Positions 1 to 6,217 of a stretch of DNA of 17,463 nucleotides are shown one piece after another. A program made the translations under genes and the position numbers. How positions within the stretch are numbered: the stretch's first letter is position 1; the number at the start of each line of letters is the position of its first letter. Source of the stretch: an uncultured Prevotellaceae bacterium (GTDB lineage Bacteria; Bacteroidota; Bacteroidia; Bacteroidales; Bacteroidaceae); assembly GCA_937891085.1 (NCBI GenBank), contig CALAEY010000011.1:1-17463 (forward strand). Reading direction: 5' to 3'. The notes beneath the pieces are model-generated. The model was given only the letters and a program-made list of their open reading frames with translations, was not told the DNA's origin and did not search any database.

Positions 1-1
1 T

Positions 2-58
2 ACAATCTTCCCAAACGGCGATGTACTACAATTCAGAAAAAGGAACGCAAAACGCTGA
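2..58 (+). CDS. Possible 3' end of an upstream gene
   Basis: The second forward frame stays open from the window edge to a TGA at 56-58. It would encode a C-terminus ending FRKRNAKR. A hairpin resembling a terminator begins six bases later, which is the main reason for preferring this frame. The other two forward frames also remain open slightly further (to about 90 and 108), so the choice is weak. No family can be recognised from 18 residues. Confidence 0.25.
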   Translation, partial: TIFPNGDVLQFRKRNAKR

Positions 59-63
59 AAAAC

Positions 64-106
64 GGGCTTTCGAGAACGAAAAGCCCTTAAAACAACACGA
101 TTTTTT
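64..106 (+). terminator. Putative terminator of the upstream gene
   Basis: The arms GGGCTTTCG (64-72) and CGAAAAGCCC (77-86) pair with one bulged base around a four-base loop. The T-run (TTTTTT at 101-106) is about 14 bases away rather than adjacent, so this is an imperfect intrinsic terminator. It separates the upstream gene from the small ORF at 157. Confidence 0.4.
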
Positions 107-156
107 CTGAAAATTTGACAGGTGGGGTCAAACTTGGGTTAAGAAAGGAGCTAGTT

Positions 157-282
157 ATGCAAAAAGAACTTTACGAGGCACCTCTGGTGCAAGTGATTAA
201 CATGGAAGTGCAGCTGCCTGTGCTGGTAGAGAGCGGCGGATTTGGCGTTCCTGGTGATGTGCCTGATAAAGGAACATGGTAA
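157..282 (+). CDS. Small 41-residue protein preceding a fimbrillin-like lipoprotein
   Basis: ATG at 157 opens a 41-codon frame ending in TAA at 280-282. It is preceded by AAGAAAGGAG (141-150), an unusually good Shine-Dalgarno sequence for this phylum, six bases before the start. The peptide begins MQKELYEAPLVQVINMEVQ and ends in a Gly/Pro/Asp-rich tail containing SGGFGVPGDVPDKGTW. It has no signal peptide and no membrane segment. The start resembles short Bacteroidales peptides of the type MKK.Y..P...V that often precede secreted or fimbrillin-like genes; that comparison is from memory. The lipoprotein gene starts 27 bases downstream, so the two are probably co-transcribed. Function unknown; the Gly-Gly in the tail could suggest a processed peptide, but nothing nearby looks like a processing enzyme. 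Confidence 0.6.
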   Translation: MQKELYEAPLVQVINMEVQLPVLVESGGFGVPGDVPDKGTW

Positions 283-309
283 AACAACCTCTAAAAAAGA
301 AGAAGAAAC

Positions 310-1170
310 ATGAAAGTAATAAGCAAATTTTTATTTGGTATGTGCTGCTTGGCAGCCATTACGGCTTGCAGCAATAGTGAGGAGCCTGTGATAAACACAG
401 ACCAGCCTCATGAGATGACTCTCAGCGTGAATACGGGTGCTGATACACGCACCGAGTTGACTGAAAATGGAACTGCCCTGAAACGTGTGTGGAAAGCAGG
501 CGATAAGATTTCTGTGATTTTCCAGAAAGATGATAATAATTACCATGAAATCTTCACACTGAGCAGTGGTGAAGGCACTACGGCAGGCAAGTTCTACAAT
601 GCCTCCAGTATGCTGCCAACTACAGGCACTCAGAATTTCCACTTGCAGTATCCTGCAGGTACAGTAGACGGCAATTGGGTAGAATCTTCCATTGCCACAC
701 AAGGGGATGGTAGCCTTAGCTCTGTTGGTGACTATGAAGTGCTGGTAGGATGGAATAAGTCTATCACCGATGGTGTGTGGTCGTCTATCACTTTGGATCA
801 GAGTTCTATTATTCTGCACATTTCTACAGATGTGACACTGGTAAATAATGCAACTGGTACCATGACGGTGAGTTCTTTGGTTTTAAGTGGTACACATGTG
901 GCCAATGAATACGGTCGAAATTTCAGCGGAGTGGGCAATAGAACTGTGGGTAACATTACTTTATCAGACTTGACTCTTGTTGATGGAAAGCTGCAAAACG
1001 ATGCTTATATTGTTTTTATGCAGGGTGGTGGTTATGCAGAAGATTTGAAGTTGACTCTGACTATTGACGATACAGACTATGTAGTAGAGTTGAATAATCA
1101 TTCTACTCCCTCGGATTATGGTATTTACCACTTAGCAGAATCCAGCATCAAGGCTGTGCCTTCAATGTAA
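310..1170 (+). CDS. Fimbrillin-family lipoprotein
   Basis: This 286-residue protein has a lipoprotein signal peptide with lipobox ITAC (Cys at about residue 20) followed by SNSEEP, an acidic stretch compatible with surface export in Bacteroidetes. Residues about 45-72 contain TRTELTENG followed by RVWKAGDKISVI, the hallmark opening of fimbrillin/Mfa-like domains (Thr-Arg-Thr, then W..GD.I.V). The remainder is rich in beta-strand-forming Thr, Ser and Val, as expected of the beta-sandwich pilus subunits and related surface lipoproteins. It lies 27 bases behind the small ORF. The protein is shorter than many fimbrillins, and coding-like sequence continues past the TAA in the same frame for 23 codons, so it may have lost a C-terminal part. 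A role as a minor pilin or surface lipoprotein is inference. Confidence 0.75.
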   Translation: MKVISKFLFGMCCLAAITACSNSEEPVINTDQPHEMTLSVNTGADTRTELTENGTALKRVWKAGDKISVIFQKDDNNYHEIFTLSSGEGTTAGKFYNASSMLPTTGTQNFHLQYPAGTVDGNWVESSIATQGDGSLSSVGDYEVLVGWNKSITDGVWSSITLDQSSIILHISTDVTLVNNATGTMTVSSLVLSGTHVANEYGRNFSGVGNRTVGNITLSDLTLVDGKLQNDAYIVFMQGGGYAEDLKLTLTIDDTDYVVELNNHSTPSDYGIYHLAESSIKAVPSM

Positions 1171-1418
1171 CAGATTATTGCAGCTTCGTCTGTTATCTTA
1201 AATGAAGGGCAAGTGATAACTCCGTCTGTTCAGTTGGAATAAGTGGGGGAGAAATTGGGCTTGTGGTCACAAAGAATAATTATAGCCGGAGTTTACGACT
1301 AGGTGTGATTTATGAAATGAAGTCTACCAGTGAATGGTTGCCATTTTCTTTCAAGGAATAACGCCAGCCTTCATGGGCATATTATGAAGTTGGTAGAGTA
1401 GGTGCCGTAGGCATCATT
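1171..1418 (+). other. Gene-free stretch with coding-like remnants
   Basis: No intact gene is present. After the TAA of the fimbrillin-like gene the same frame is open for 23 more codons (to a TAA at 1240-1242), and a second frame is open from about 1206 to 1359. A third stretch at about 1361-1420 reads WAYYEVGRVGAVGII before a stop. Together these look like a decayed C-terminal domain broken by stops and frameshifts, but I cannot match them to a family with certainty. Confidence 0.25.
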
Positions 1419-1423
1419 TAGGG

Positions 1424-1475
1424 TAGCCAGCCATGATGAAACGCTGTTAGGTGTTTCTGAATGGCTGGTTATTTT
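1424..1475 (+). terminator. Putative terminator hairpin
   Basis: TAGCCAGCCAT (1424-1434) pairs with ATGGCTGGTTA (1461-1471) over 11 positions with one G-U pair. An inner pairing of AAACGC with GTGTTT closes the middle. The stem runs into TTTT. It could end transcription from the fimbrillin-like gene about 250 bases upstream. Confidence 0.4.
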
Positions 1476-1492
1476 AATGCCCCCCAAACAAG

Positions 1493-1532
1493 CGTGCCTT
1501 TAGGTACGCTACGTCCCGTACCTAAAGGCACG
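1493..1532. repeat. Perfect 16-bp inverted repeat
   Basis: CGTGCCTTTAGGTACG (1493-1508) and its exact reverse complement (1517-1532) flank an eight-base loop. There is no adjacent T-run, so it does not look like a standard terminator. It lies in gene-free sequence with several smaller hairpins (for example ATGCC/GGCAT near 1608-1621), giving the region the look of repetitive extragenic palindromes. Confidence 0.8.
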
Positions 1533-1641
1533 GATGTCTGCAACCATCTGACCACCAGCCATTTGTGCTGTCTACGGCAGCCCTGCATAGCTGGCTACAC
1601 TATTCCATGCCTTACGGCATTTCCCTCCGCTGAAGGGCCAC

Positions 1642-1978
1642 CTTCGATTTTTCCTTTCACCTTTCACTAAGTAGGCGTAAGTCTTTGACAATCACCCGTT
1701 TATTGTGGTGAAAGAAAAATCGTTTCCTTTCACCGCCTTTCACCGTCTTTCACCAACTGTTATTTAGACAGGTGATGTCTCAAGTGTTTGAGAAAACCTA
1801 TAGGATGTATGTCGTCATTAGAATTATTATAGCGGTGTAGATTCTAAATAAAGAGGCCTTTCAGCCGTGAAGGGTGGTGAAAGGCGGTGAAAGGGCGAAG
1901 GTTTCCTTTCACCACCTTAATCCGCTGAAACACACAACCTTATATGGCATCGGTGAAAGGTGAAAGGAAAAATCGAAG
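1642..1978. repeat. 337-bp element with 26-bp terminal inverted repeats (MITE/REP-like)
   Basis: The ends are exact 26-bp reverse complements of each other: 1642-1667 (beginning CTTCGATTTTTCC) and 1953-1978 (ending GGAAAAATCGAAG). Inside lies a second perfect pair of 19 bp at 1726-1744 and 1876-1894, built from the unit CTTTCACC. Further GGTGAAAG units in either direction occur near 1705-1722 and 1902-1916. No transposase is encoded. I see no clear target-site duplication at the flanks. The best reading is a non-autonomous miniature element or a clustered extragenic repeat lying upstream of rpsA. Confidence 0.65.
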
Positions 1979-2094
1979 CTGGGACATCAACGGGAAAGTC
2001 AGGGATAATTTTAATAAATTCGTATAATTCGCCGACAAAAACCCATCGCTATCTCAGCAAAACCCCATTGCTATCCAAACTAAACTTCAGACAG

Positions 2095-2174
2095 CACTGC
2101 TGTCTGTACAATCACCACTGCTGTCTGTACAATCAGCACTGCTGTCTGTACAATCACCAGTGCTGTCTGAACTT
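2095..2174. repeat. 21-bp tandem repeat, about 3.7 copies
   Basis: Units CACTGCTGTCTGTACAATCA plus one base start at 2095, 2116 and 2137, with a partial fourth at 2158. Copies differ by one or two bases. The first copy joins upstream sequence to make a near palindrome, CAGACAGCA-C-TGCTGTCTG (2088-2106). Two degenerate units of similar length (AAAACCCATCGCTATC and AAAACCCCATTGCTATCC) precede it near 2037-2078. Because the period is a multiple of three, a spurious open frame with repeated HCCLYN arises across it. Confidence 0.8.
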
Positions 2175-2254
2175 TGCATTGCCTACCAGAAGGTTTCATT
2201 TCGTTACCTCTTATCTTCTATAAGCCAAATAGTTTTATTTTTCCTCGTAAAACC

Positions 2255-2287
2255 TATTGTCTTTTCAAATATAATCACTAAATTTGC
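2255..2287 (+). promoter_or_regulatory. rpsA promoter
   Basis: TATTG (2255-2259) and TAAATTTGC (2279-2287) match the Bacteroidetes -33 (TTG) and -7 (TAnnTTTG) boxes, with a 19-base spacer. The box lies 63 bases before the rpsA start codon, leaving an AT-rich leader of about 55 bases. Confidence 0.7.
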
Positions 2288-2310
2288 GCCCGATTTTATA
2301 AGCAATTATA

Positions 2311-2349
2311 ATGTCTCACTTAATTAATTTTAAAAAACAAATTATTTAA
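2311..2349 (+). CDS. Possible 12-codon leader ORF abutting rpsA
   Basis: ATG at 2311 opens a 12-residue frame (MSHLINFKKQII) that ends in TAA at 2347-2349, immediately before the rpsA ATG at 2350 and in the same frame. It sits in the AT-rich rpsA leader, which has no Shine-Dalgarno sequence. It could couple translation to rpsA or take part in S1 autoregulation, or be a chance frame in AT-rich DNA. Confidence 0.3.
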   Translation: MSHLINFKKQII

Positions 2350-4146
2350 ATGGAAGAATTAAAGAATGTACAGCCTCTGGAAGACTTCAACTGGGAGGCT
2401 TATGAGAGTGGAGAAGCTCTTTCTGAAACCAGCAAAGAGCAGCAGACAAGTGCCTATGACGGCACACTGAACAAGGTCAGCGAGCGCGAGGTCGTTGACG
2501 GTACCGTTATTTCCCTCAACAAGCGTGAGGTAGTGGTAAATATCGGTTACAAGAGTGACGGTATCATCCCAATGAGTGAGTTCCGTTACAACCCAGACCT
2601 GAAGGTAGGTGACACTGTAGAGGTGTATATCGAGAATCAGGAAGACAAGAAGGGACAGCTGGTGCTGTCACACCGCAAGGCTCGTGCATCACGTGCATGG
2701 GATCGCATCAACGCCGCTTTGGACAACGAAGAGGTGATCAAGGGCTTCATCAAGTGCCGCACTAAGGGTGGTATGATTGTTGACGTATTCGGAATCGAGG
2801 CCTTCCTGCCAGGTTCACAGATCGACGTGAAGCCAATCCGCGACTACGACGTATTCGTAGGCAAGACAATGGAATTCAAGGTGGTGAAGATCAACCAGGA
2901 ATACAAGAACGTAGTGGTTTCTCACAAGGCACTCATCGAGGCCGAGTTGGAAGCACAGAAGAAGGAAATTATCGGCAAGCTGGAGAAGGGCCAGGTGCTC
3001 GAGGGTACTGTGAAGAACATCACTTCTTATGGTGTATTCGTAGACCTGGGTGGCGTAGACGGTCTGATCCACATCACAGACCTGAGCTGGGGCCGCGTAA
3101 GCGATCCTCACGAGGTTGTAGAGCTTGACCAGAAGATAAATGTTGTAATCCTTGACTTCGACGATGAGAAGAAGCGCATCGCTCTGGGTCTGAAGCAGCT
3201 CACCCCACATCCATGGGATGCTCTGGATCAGAACCTCAAGGTGGGCGACCACGTGAAGGGCAAGGTAGTGGTGATGGCCGACTATGGTGCATTCGTAGAG
3301 ATTGCTCCTGGTGTAGAGGGTCTGATCCATGTGTCAGAGATGTCTTGGAGCCAGCATCTGCGCAGCGCTCAGGACTTCATGAAGGTAGGCGACGAGGTAG
3401 AGGCTGTAGTGCTGACACTGGATCGCGACGAGCGTAAGATGTCTCTGGGTATCAAGCAGCTCAAGGCTGACCCATGGGAGAACATCGAGGAGAAGTATCC
3501 TGTTGGCAGCAAGCACACTGCTAAGGTGCGCAACTTCACCAACTTCGGCGTATTCGTTGAGATTGAAGAGGGCGTTGACGGCCTGATCCACATCTCTGAC
3601 CTGAGCTGGACTAAGAAGGTGAAGCATCCATCTGAGTTCACTCAGATTGGCGCTGACATCGAGGTGATGGTACTGGAAATCGACAAGGAGAACCGTCGTC
3701 TGAGCCTTGGTCACAAGCAGCTCGAGGAGAATCCTTGGGATGTATTCGAGACCATCTTCTCAGTAGGTTCTGTACATGAGGGTCAGGTCATCGAGGTGCT
3801 CGACAAGGGTGATGTAGTGGCTCTGCCTTATGGTGTTGAGGGCTTTGCTACTCCTAAGCATCTGGTGAAGCAGGATGGCTCACATGCTCAGCTGAATGAG
3901 AAGCTGCCATTCAAGGTGATTGAGTTCAACAAGGACGCTAAGCGCATCATCGTTTCTCACAGCCGCACCTTCGAGGATGCTGCTCGTGAAGAGAGGGCAG
4001 AGCAGCGCAAGCAGCAGAGACGTGCCGCAGCTGGCAAGAAGGAGGAGAAGCCTGCTATTCAGAATCAGGCCGCTTCTACTACTCTGGGTGACATCGATGC
4101 ACTGGCTGCATTGAAGGCTAAGATGGAAGCTGGCAAGAATGAGTAA
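2350..4146 (+). CDS. rpsA: 30S ribosomal protein S1
   Basis: Six S1 (OB-fold) RNA-binding domains are visible in 598 residues. They begin near residues 50 (GTVISLNKREVVV), 133 (IKGFIKCRTKGGMIVDV), 216 (LEGTVKNITSYGVFVDL), 303 (VKGKVVVMADYGAFVEI), 388 (AKVRNFTNFGVFVEI) and 475 (EGQVIEVLDKGDVVAL). Domains 3-5 carry the canonical GVDGLIHI(T/S)DLSW-type strand. The protein binds mRNA on the small ribosomal subunit and helps unfold and load messages, which matters in a phylum with few Shine-Dalgarno sites. The C-terminal tail is charged and ends in ALKAKMEAGKNE. It has its own promoter and a strong terminator, so it is probably monocistronic. Codon use is strongly biased, as expected of a highly expressed gene. 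Identification is secure. Confidence 0.97.
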   Translation: MEELKNVQPLEDFNWEAYESGEALSETSKEQQTSAYDGTLNKVSEREVVDGTVISLNKREVVVNIGYKSDGIIPMSEFRYNPDLKVGDTVEVYIENQEDKKGQLVLSHRKARASRAWDRINAALDNEEVIKGFIKCRTKGGMIVDVFGIEAFLPGSQIDVKPIRDYDVFVGKTMEFKVVKINQEYKNVVVSHKALIEAELEAQKKEIIGKLEKGQVLEGTVKNITSYGVFVDLGGVDGLIHITDLSWGRVSDPHEVVELDQKINVVILDFDDEKKRIALGLKQLTPHPWDALDQNLKVGDHVKGKVVVMADYGAFVEIAPGVEGLIHVSEMSWSQHLRSAQDFMKVGDEVEAVVLTLDRDERKMSLGIKQLKADPWENIEEKYPVGSKHTAKVRNFTNFGVFVEIEEGVDGLIHISDLSWTKKVKHPSEFTQIGADIEVMVLEIDKENRRLSLGHKQLEENPWDVFETIFSVGSVHEGQVIEVLDKGDVVALPYGVEGFATPKHLVKQDGSHAQLNEKLPFKVIEFNKDAKRIIVSHSRTFEDAAREERAEQRKQQRRAAAGKKEEKPAIQNQAASTTLGDIDALAALKAKMEAGKNE

Positions 4147-4179
4147 TCTGAAACTCTAAATAGCATTCCTAAGGTGGGG

Positions 4180-4208
4180 GGCAGCCATAACGGCTGCCTC
4201 CTTTTTTG
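4180..4208 (+). terminator. rpsA terminator
   Basis: GGCAGCC (4180-4186) and GGCTGCC (4192-4198) form a perfect seven-pair stem around ATAAC, extended by flanking G and C runs. The sequence TCCTTTTTT follows directly. This is a textbook intrinsic terminator 34 bases after the rpsA stop codon. Confidence 0.9.
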
Positions 4209-4244
4209 TATAGCATGAAGTTAGGTAGGCTCGGAAATTTGCAT

Positions 4245-4253
4245 TATATTTGC
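4245..4253 (+). promoter_or_regulatory. -7 box for ribonuclease Z, nearly leaderless
   Basis: TATATTTGC matches the Bacteroidetes -7 box exactly. The rnz ATG begins only nine bases after its end, so the expected transcript has almost no 5' leader. A matching -33 TTG is not clear. Confidence 0.6.
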
Positions 4254-4261
4254 ACTTCAGA

Positions 4262-5179
4262 ATGGAAAAGTTTGAAGTCAACATATTGGGTTGTGGCTCC
4301 GCAAAGCCTACCACGCGCCATTTCCCTGCCTCGCAGGTGGTGAATGTGCGCGATAAGTTGTTTATGATAGATTGCGGTGAAGGGGCACAGATACAGTTCT
4401 GTAAGTCGCACCTTAAGTTCAATAGGCTGCAGAGCATCTTTATCTCGCACCTGCATGCCGATCACTGCTTAGGCCTCATAGGGCTGGTTTCTACGCTCAA
4501 CCTGCTGGGACGCACGGCACAGCTGCACGTCTATCTGCCCAAGGGTGGTGAGGAAGTCTTTGCGTCCGTGATACATTTCTTCAACTGGGAGATGACCTTC
4601 GAGGTGGTGTTTCATGAGTACGACGACAAGGTGAGCGAGGTGATCTACGAAGATCGCTCCCTCACGGTGACCACCCTGCCGCTGGATCACAAGATGCCCT
4701 GCTGTGGATTCCTCTTTGCAGAAAAGCCATCGCCACGCCACATCCTGCGTGAGATGATAGATGCCTACGAGATTCCGCTGTCTATGATCAACTGCATCAA
4801 GAACGGAGAAGACTTCGTGCTGGCCGATGGGCGTGTGATACCCAATGAGCGTCTGACCACCCCTTCTGATCCTCCGCGTAGCTATGCCTACTGCTCAGAC
4901 ACACGCTATATGCCAGCATTGGCAGAAAAGTTGAAGGGCGTGAACCTCCTCTTCCATGAGGCCACCTTCTGCGAGGAAGATGCCCAGAAAGCCACGTCAC
5001 GCTACCATTCCACAGCTTCACAAGCCGCCCAGGTGGCACGTGATGCTGGGGTGGGGAAGCTCATCATAGGGCATTACTCCTCCCGCTATGATGATGAGAG
5101 CGTGCTGCTGCGAGAAGCCCTTGCCGTGTTTGAGCACACTGTGCTGGCCCGTGAGAATATGTGCGTAAAAATCATGTGA
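4262..5179 (+). CDS. rnz: Ribonuclease Z (tRNA 3' endonuclease)
   Basis: This 305-residue metallo-beta-lactamase-fold enzyme removes 3' trailers from tRNA precursors. The metal-binding motif HLHADH lies at residues 63-68 (context FISHLHADHCLGL). The N-terminal LGCGSAKPT loop, LDHKMPCCGF, the YCSDTRY aspartate loop and the C-terminal IIGHYSSRY histidine all fit the RNase Z family, as does the length. The start at ATG 4262 is preferred over an upstream in-frame TTG at 4250, because that TTG lies inside the -7 promoter box. It is a single gene between the rpsA terminator and the ECF sigma operon. Confidence 0.93.
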   Translation: MEKFEVNILGCGSAKPTTRHFPASQVVNVRDKLFMIDCGEGAQIQFCKSHLKFNRLQSIFISHLHADHCLGLIGLVSTLNLLGRTAQLHVYLPKGGEEVFASVIHFFNWEMTFEVVFHEYDDKVSEVIYEDRSLTVTTLPLDHKMPCCGFLFAEKPSPRHILREMIDAYEIPLSMINCIKNGEDFVLADGRVIPNERLTTPSDPPRSYAYCSDTRYMPALAEKLKGVNLLFHEATFCEEDAQKATSRYHSTASQAAQVARDAGVGKLIIGHYSSRYDDESVLLREALAVFEHTVLARENMCVKIM

Positions 5180-5185
5180 AGCATT

Positions 5186-5214
5186 AAACCTTTTGCATAT
5201 TTATAAGTCTAATA
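5186..5214 (+). promoter_or_regulatory. Putative ECF-sigma promoter upstream of the sigma gene
   Basis: AAAC (5186-5189) and GTCTAATA (5207-5214) are separated by 17 bases. The same pair with the same spacing occurs at 5789-5817, before the next gene. The AAAC / GTC pattern is typical of ECF sigma promoters, and the element lies just before the sigma gene, suggesting autoregulation. Confidence 0.65.
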
Positions 5215-5235
5215 TACATATAGTAAAGACTGAAG

Positions 5236-5790
5236 ATGAGCGCAAGCTACGATGAATATGAAGTAATGGACTTGTTGCAAGACAAGCAGACGGTGAAGCA
5301 AGGATTTGCCAAGATGGTGACCCAATATACGCAGCCGCTCTATTGGCAGATACGCCGACTGGTCTTGACGCATGAAGATGCCAATGACATCCTTCAGAAC
5401 ACCTTTCTGAAAGCATGGCAGAACATCGGTCTCTTTCGCGGAGAGGCAAAGCTGTCTACCTGGCTCTATCGCATCGCCTTGAATGAGTGCCTTACGTTCC
5501 TAAACAAAGAGAAAGCCCGTGCGTCAGTGTCGCTCGACGATCCAGAAGCCAGTGTGGTGAGTACGCTGGAGAGCGATGCCTACTTTACGGGTGATGATAT
5601 TCAACGGAAATTTCAAGCCGCACTCGCCACCCTGCCAGCCAAGCAGCGCATGGTATTCAACCTCAGGTATTACGATGAACTCACCTATACGGAGATTTCA
5701 GAGATCATGGGTACCTCTGTAGGAGCCCTGAAGGCCGACTACCACCACGCGGCCAAAAAAATAAAATCATTTTTAGAGAATGAAGATTAA
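5236..5790 (+). CDS. ECF-type RNA polymerase sigma factor
   Basis: At 184 residues this has the length and two-domain layout of an ECF sigma-70 factor. Region 2 is at about residues 28-95, with DANDILQNTFLKAWQNI and the melting/-10 segment LSTWLYRIALNECL. Region 4 is at about 132-182, with LPAKQRMVFNLRYYDELTYTEISEIMGTSVGALK, a helix-turn-helix that binds the -35 element. A spacer of about 40 residues links them. It directs RNA polymerase to a small stress or envelope regulon. It is followed 49 bases later by a small membrane protein that may be its anti-sigma factor and by a periplasmic CpxP/Spy-like protein. The upstream AAAC-N17-GTCTAATA element suggests it activates its own promoter. The signal sensed is unknown. 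Confidence 0.92.
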   Translation: MSASYDEYEVMDLLQDKQTVKQGFAKMVTQYTQPLYWQIRRLVLTHEDANDILQNTFLKAWQNIGLFRGEAKLSTWLYRIALNECLTFLNKEKARASVSLDDPEASVVSTLESDAYFTGDDIQRKFQAALATLPAKQRMVFNLRYYDELTYTEISEIMGTSVGALKADYHHAAKKIKSFLENED

Positions 5791-5817
5791 ACTTTTCGCA
5801 GAATACTGAGTCTAATA
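5789..5817 (+). promoter_or_regulatory. Second copy of the putative ECF-sigma promoter
   Basis: AAAC (5789-5792) overlaps the sigma stop codon, and GTCTAATA (5810-5817) follows after 17 bases, the same spacing as the copy at 5186. The wider contexts also align (ATTAAAC...TTTT near the -35, GTCTAATA followed within a few bases by ACATA). It would give the putative anti-sigma gene its own sigma-dependent transcript. Confidence 0.65.
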
Positions 5818-5839
5818 ACATAGAAACGGAGAAGAGATT

Positions 5840-6196
5840 ATGAAAGAAGAAGACTACATCTTAAAAAAGATTGGAAAGGATAATCCCTTTCAAACTCCCG
5901 AAGGCTATTTTGAGAATTTCACTTCGGAGATGATGAGTCGCTTGCCCGAGGTAGATTACACTCAGGGAGAGACGCAGGTCTCTACGTGGGAGAAAATCAA
6001 GCCTTGGGTCTATATGGCTGCCGTTTTCGTAGGAGCTGCTTTCATTCTGAGATTAGGCGGAATGATGACGAAGCAGGATTCCGACTATGTGGCTGCCGAA
6101 GAAGAGCAGATGGAACGCGAATACATCGATCAGTTGGTCAATGATGGCATGATGGATGACTATACGTTCTATCAGTTGCTGTCGGATGTAGAATAA
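5840..6196 (+). CDS. Small membrane protein, putative anti-sigma factor
   Basis: The 118 residues divide into a soluble N-terminus (about 1-55), one membrane helix (about 56-74, WVYMAAVFVGAAFILRLGG) and an acidic C-terminal segment (about 75-118) rich in Glu and Asp. The N-terminal NPFQTPEGYFENFTSEMMSR is a motif I associate with small Bacteroidetes proteins encoded after ECF sigma genes. There is no HxxxCxxC zinc motif, so it is not a classical zinc-binding anti-sigma factor. Anti-sigma function rests on position, topology (cytoplasmic N-terminus, periplasmic C-terminus) and the shared promoter element. The next gene starts 21 bases later. Confidence 0.65.
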   Translation: MKEEDYILKKIGKDNPFQTPEGYFENFTSEMMSRLPEVDYTQGETQVSTWEKIKPWVYMAAVFVGAAFILRLGGMMTKQDSDYVAAEEEQMEREYIDQLVNDGMMDDYTFYQLLSDVE

Positions 6197-6217
6197 TAAA
6201 AAGAAAGGTAGAAAGAC

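Noticed and set aside
157..282. Bacteriocin or RiPP precursor
   Set aside because: A Gly-Gly is present, but no maturation enzyme or peptidase-containing transporter is nearby, so the function is left open.
1461..1670. 69-codon open frame
   Set aside because: It runs through the terminator arm, the 16-bp palindrome and the inverted repeat end, with no coding-like composition.
1642..1978. Complete insertion sequence
   Set aside because: Inverted ends exist, but there is no transposase frame and no visible target duplication, so only a non-autonomous or extragenic repeat is supported.
2095..2174. CRISPR array
   Set aside because: The 21-bp units are directly contiguous with no unique spacers, and no cas gene is in the window.
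1960..2223. 87-codon open frame with repeated HCCLYN
   Set aside because: It arises because the 21-bp tandem repeat has a period divisible by three. There is no promoter or ribosome site, and its start lies in the inverted repeat end.
2815..3714. Minus-strand open frames inside rpsA
   Set aside because: They are antisense shadows of a strongly biased gene whose plus-strand product is certain.
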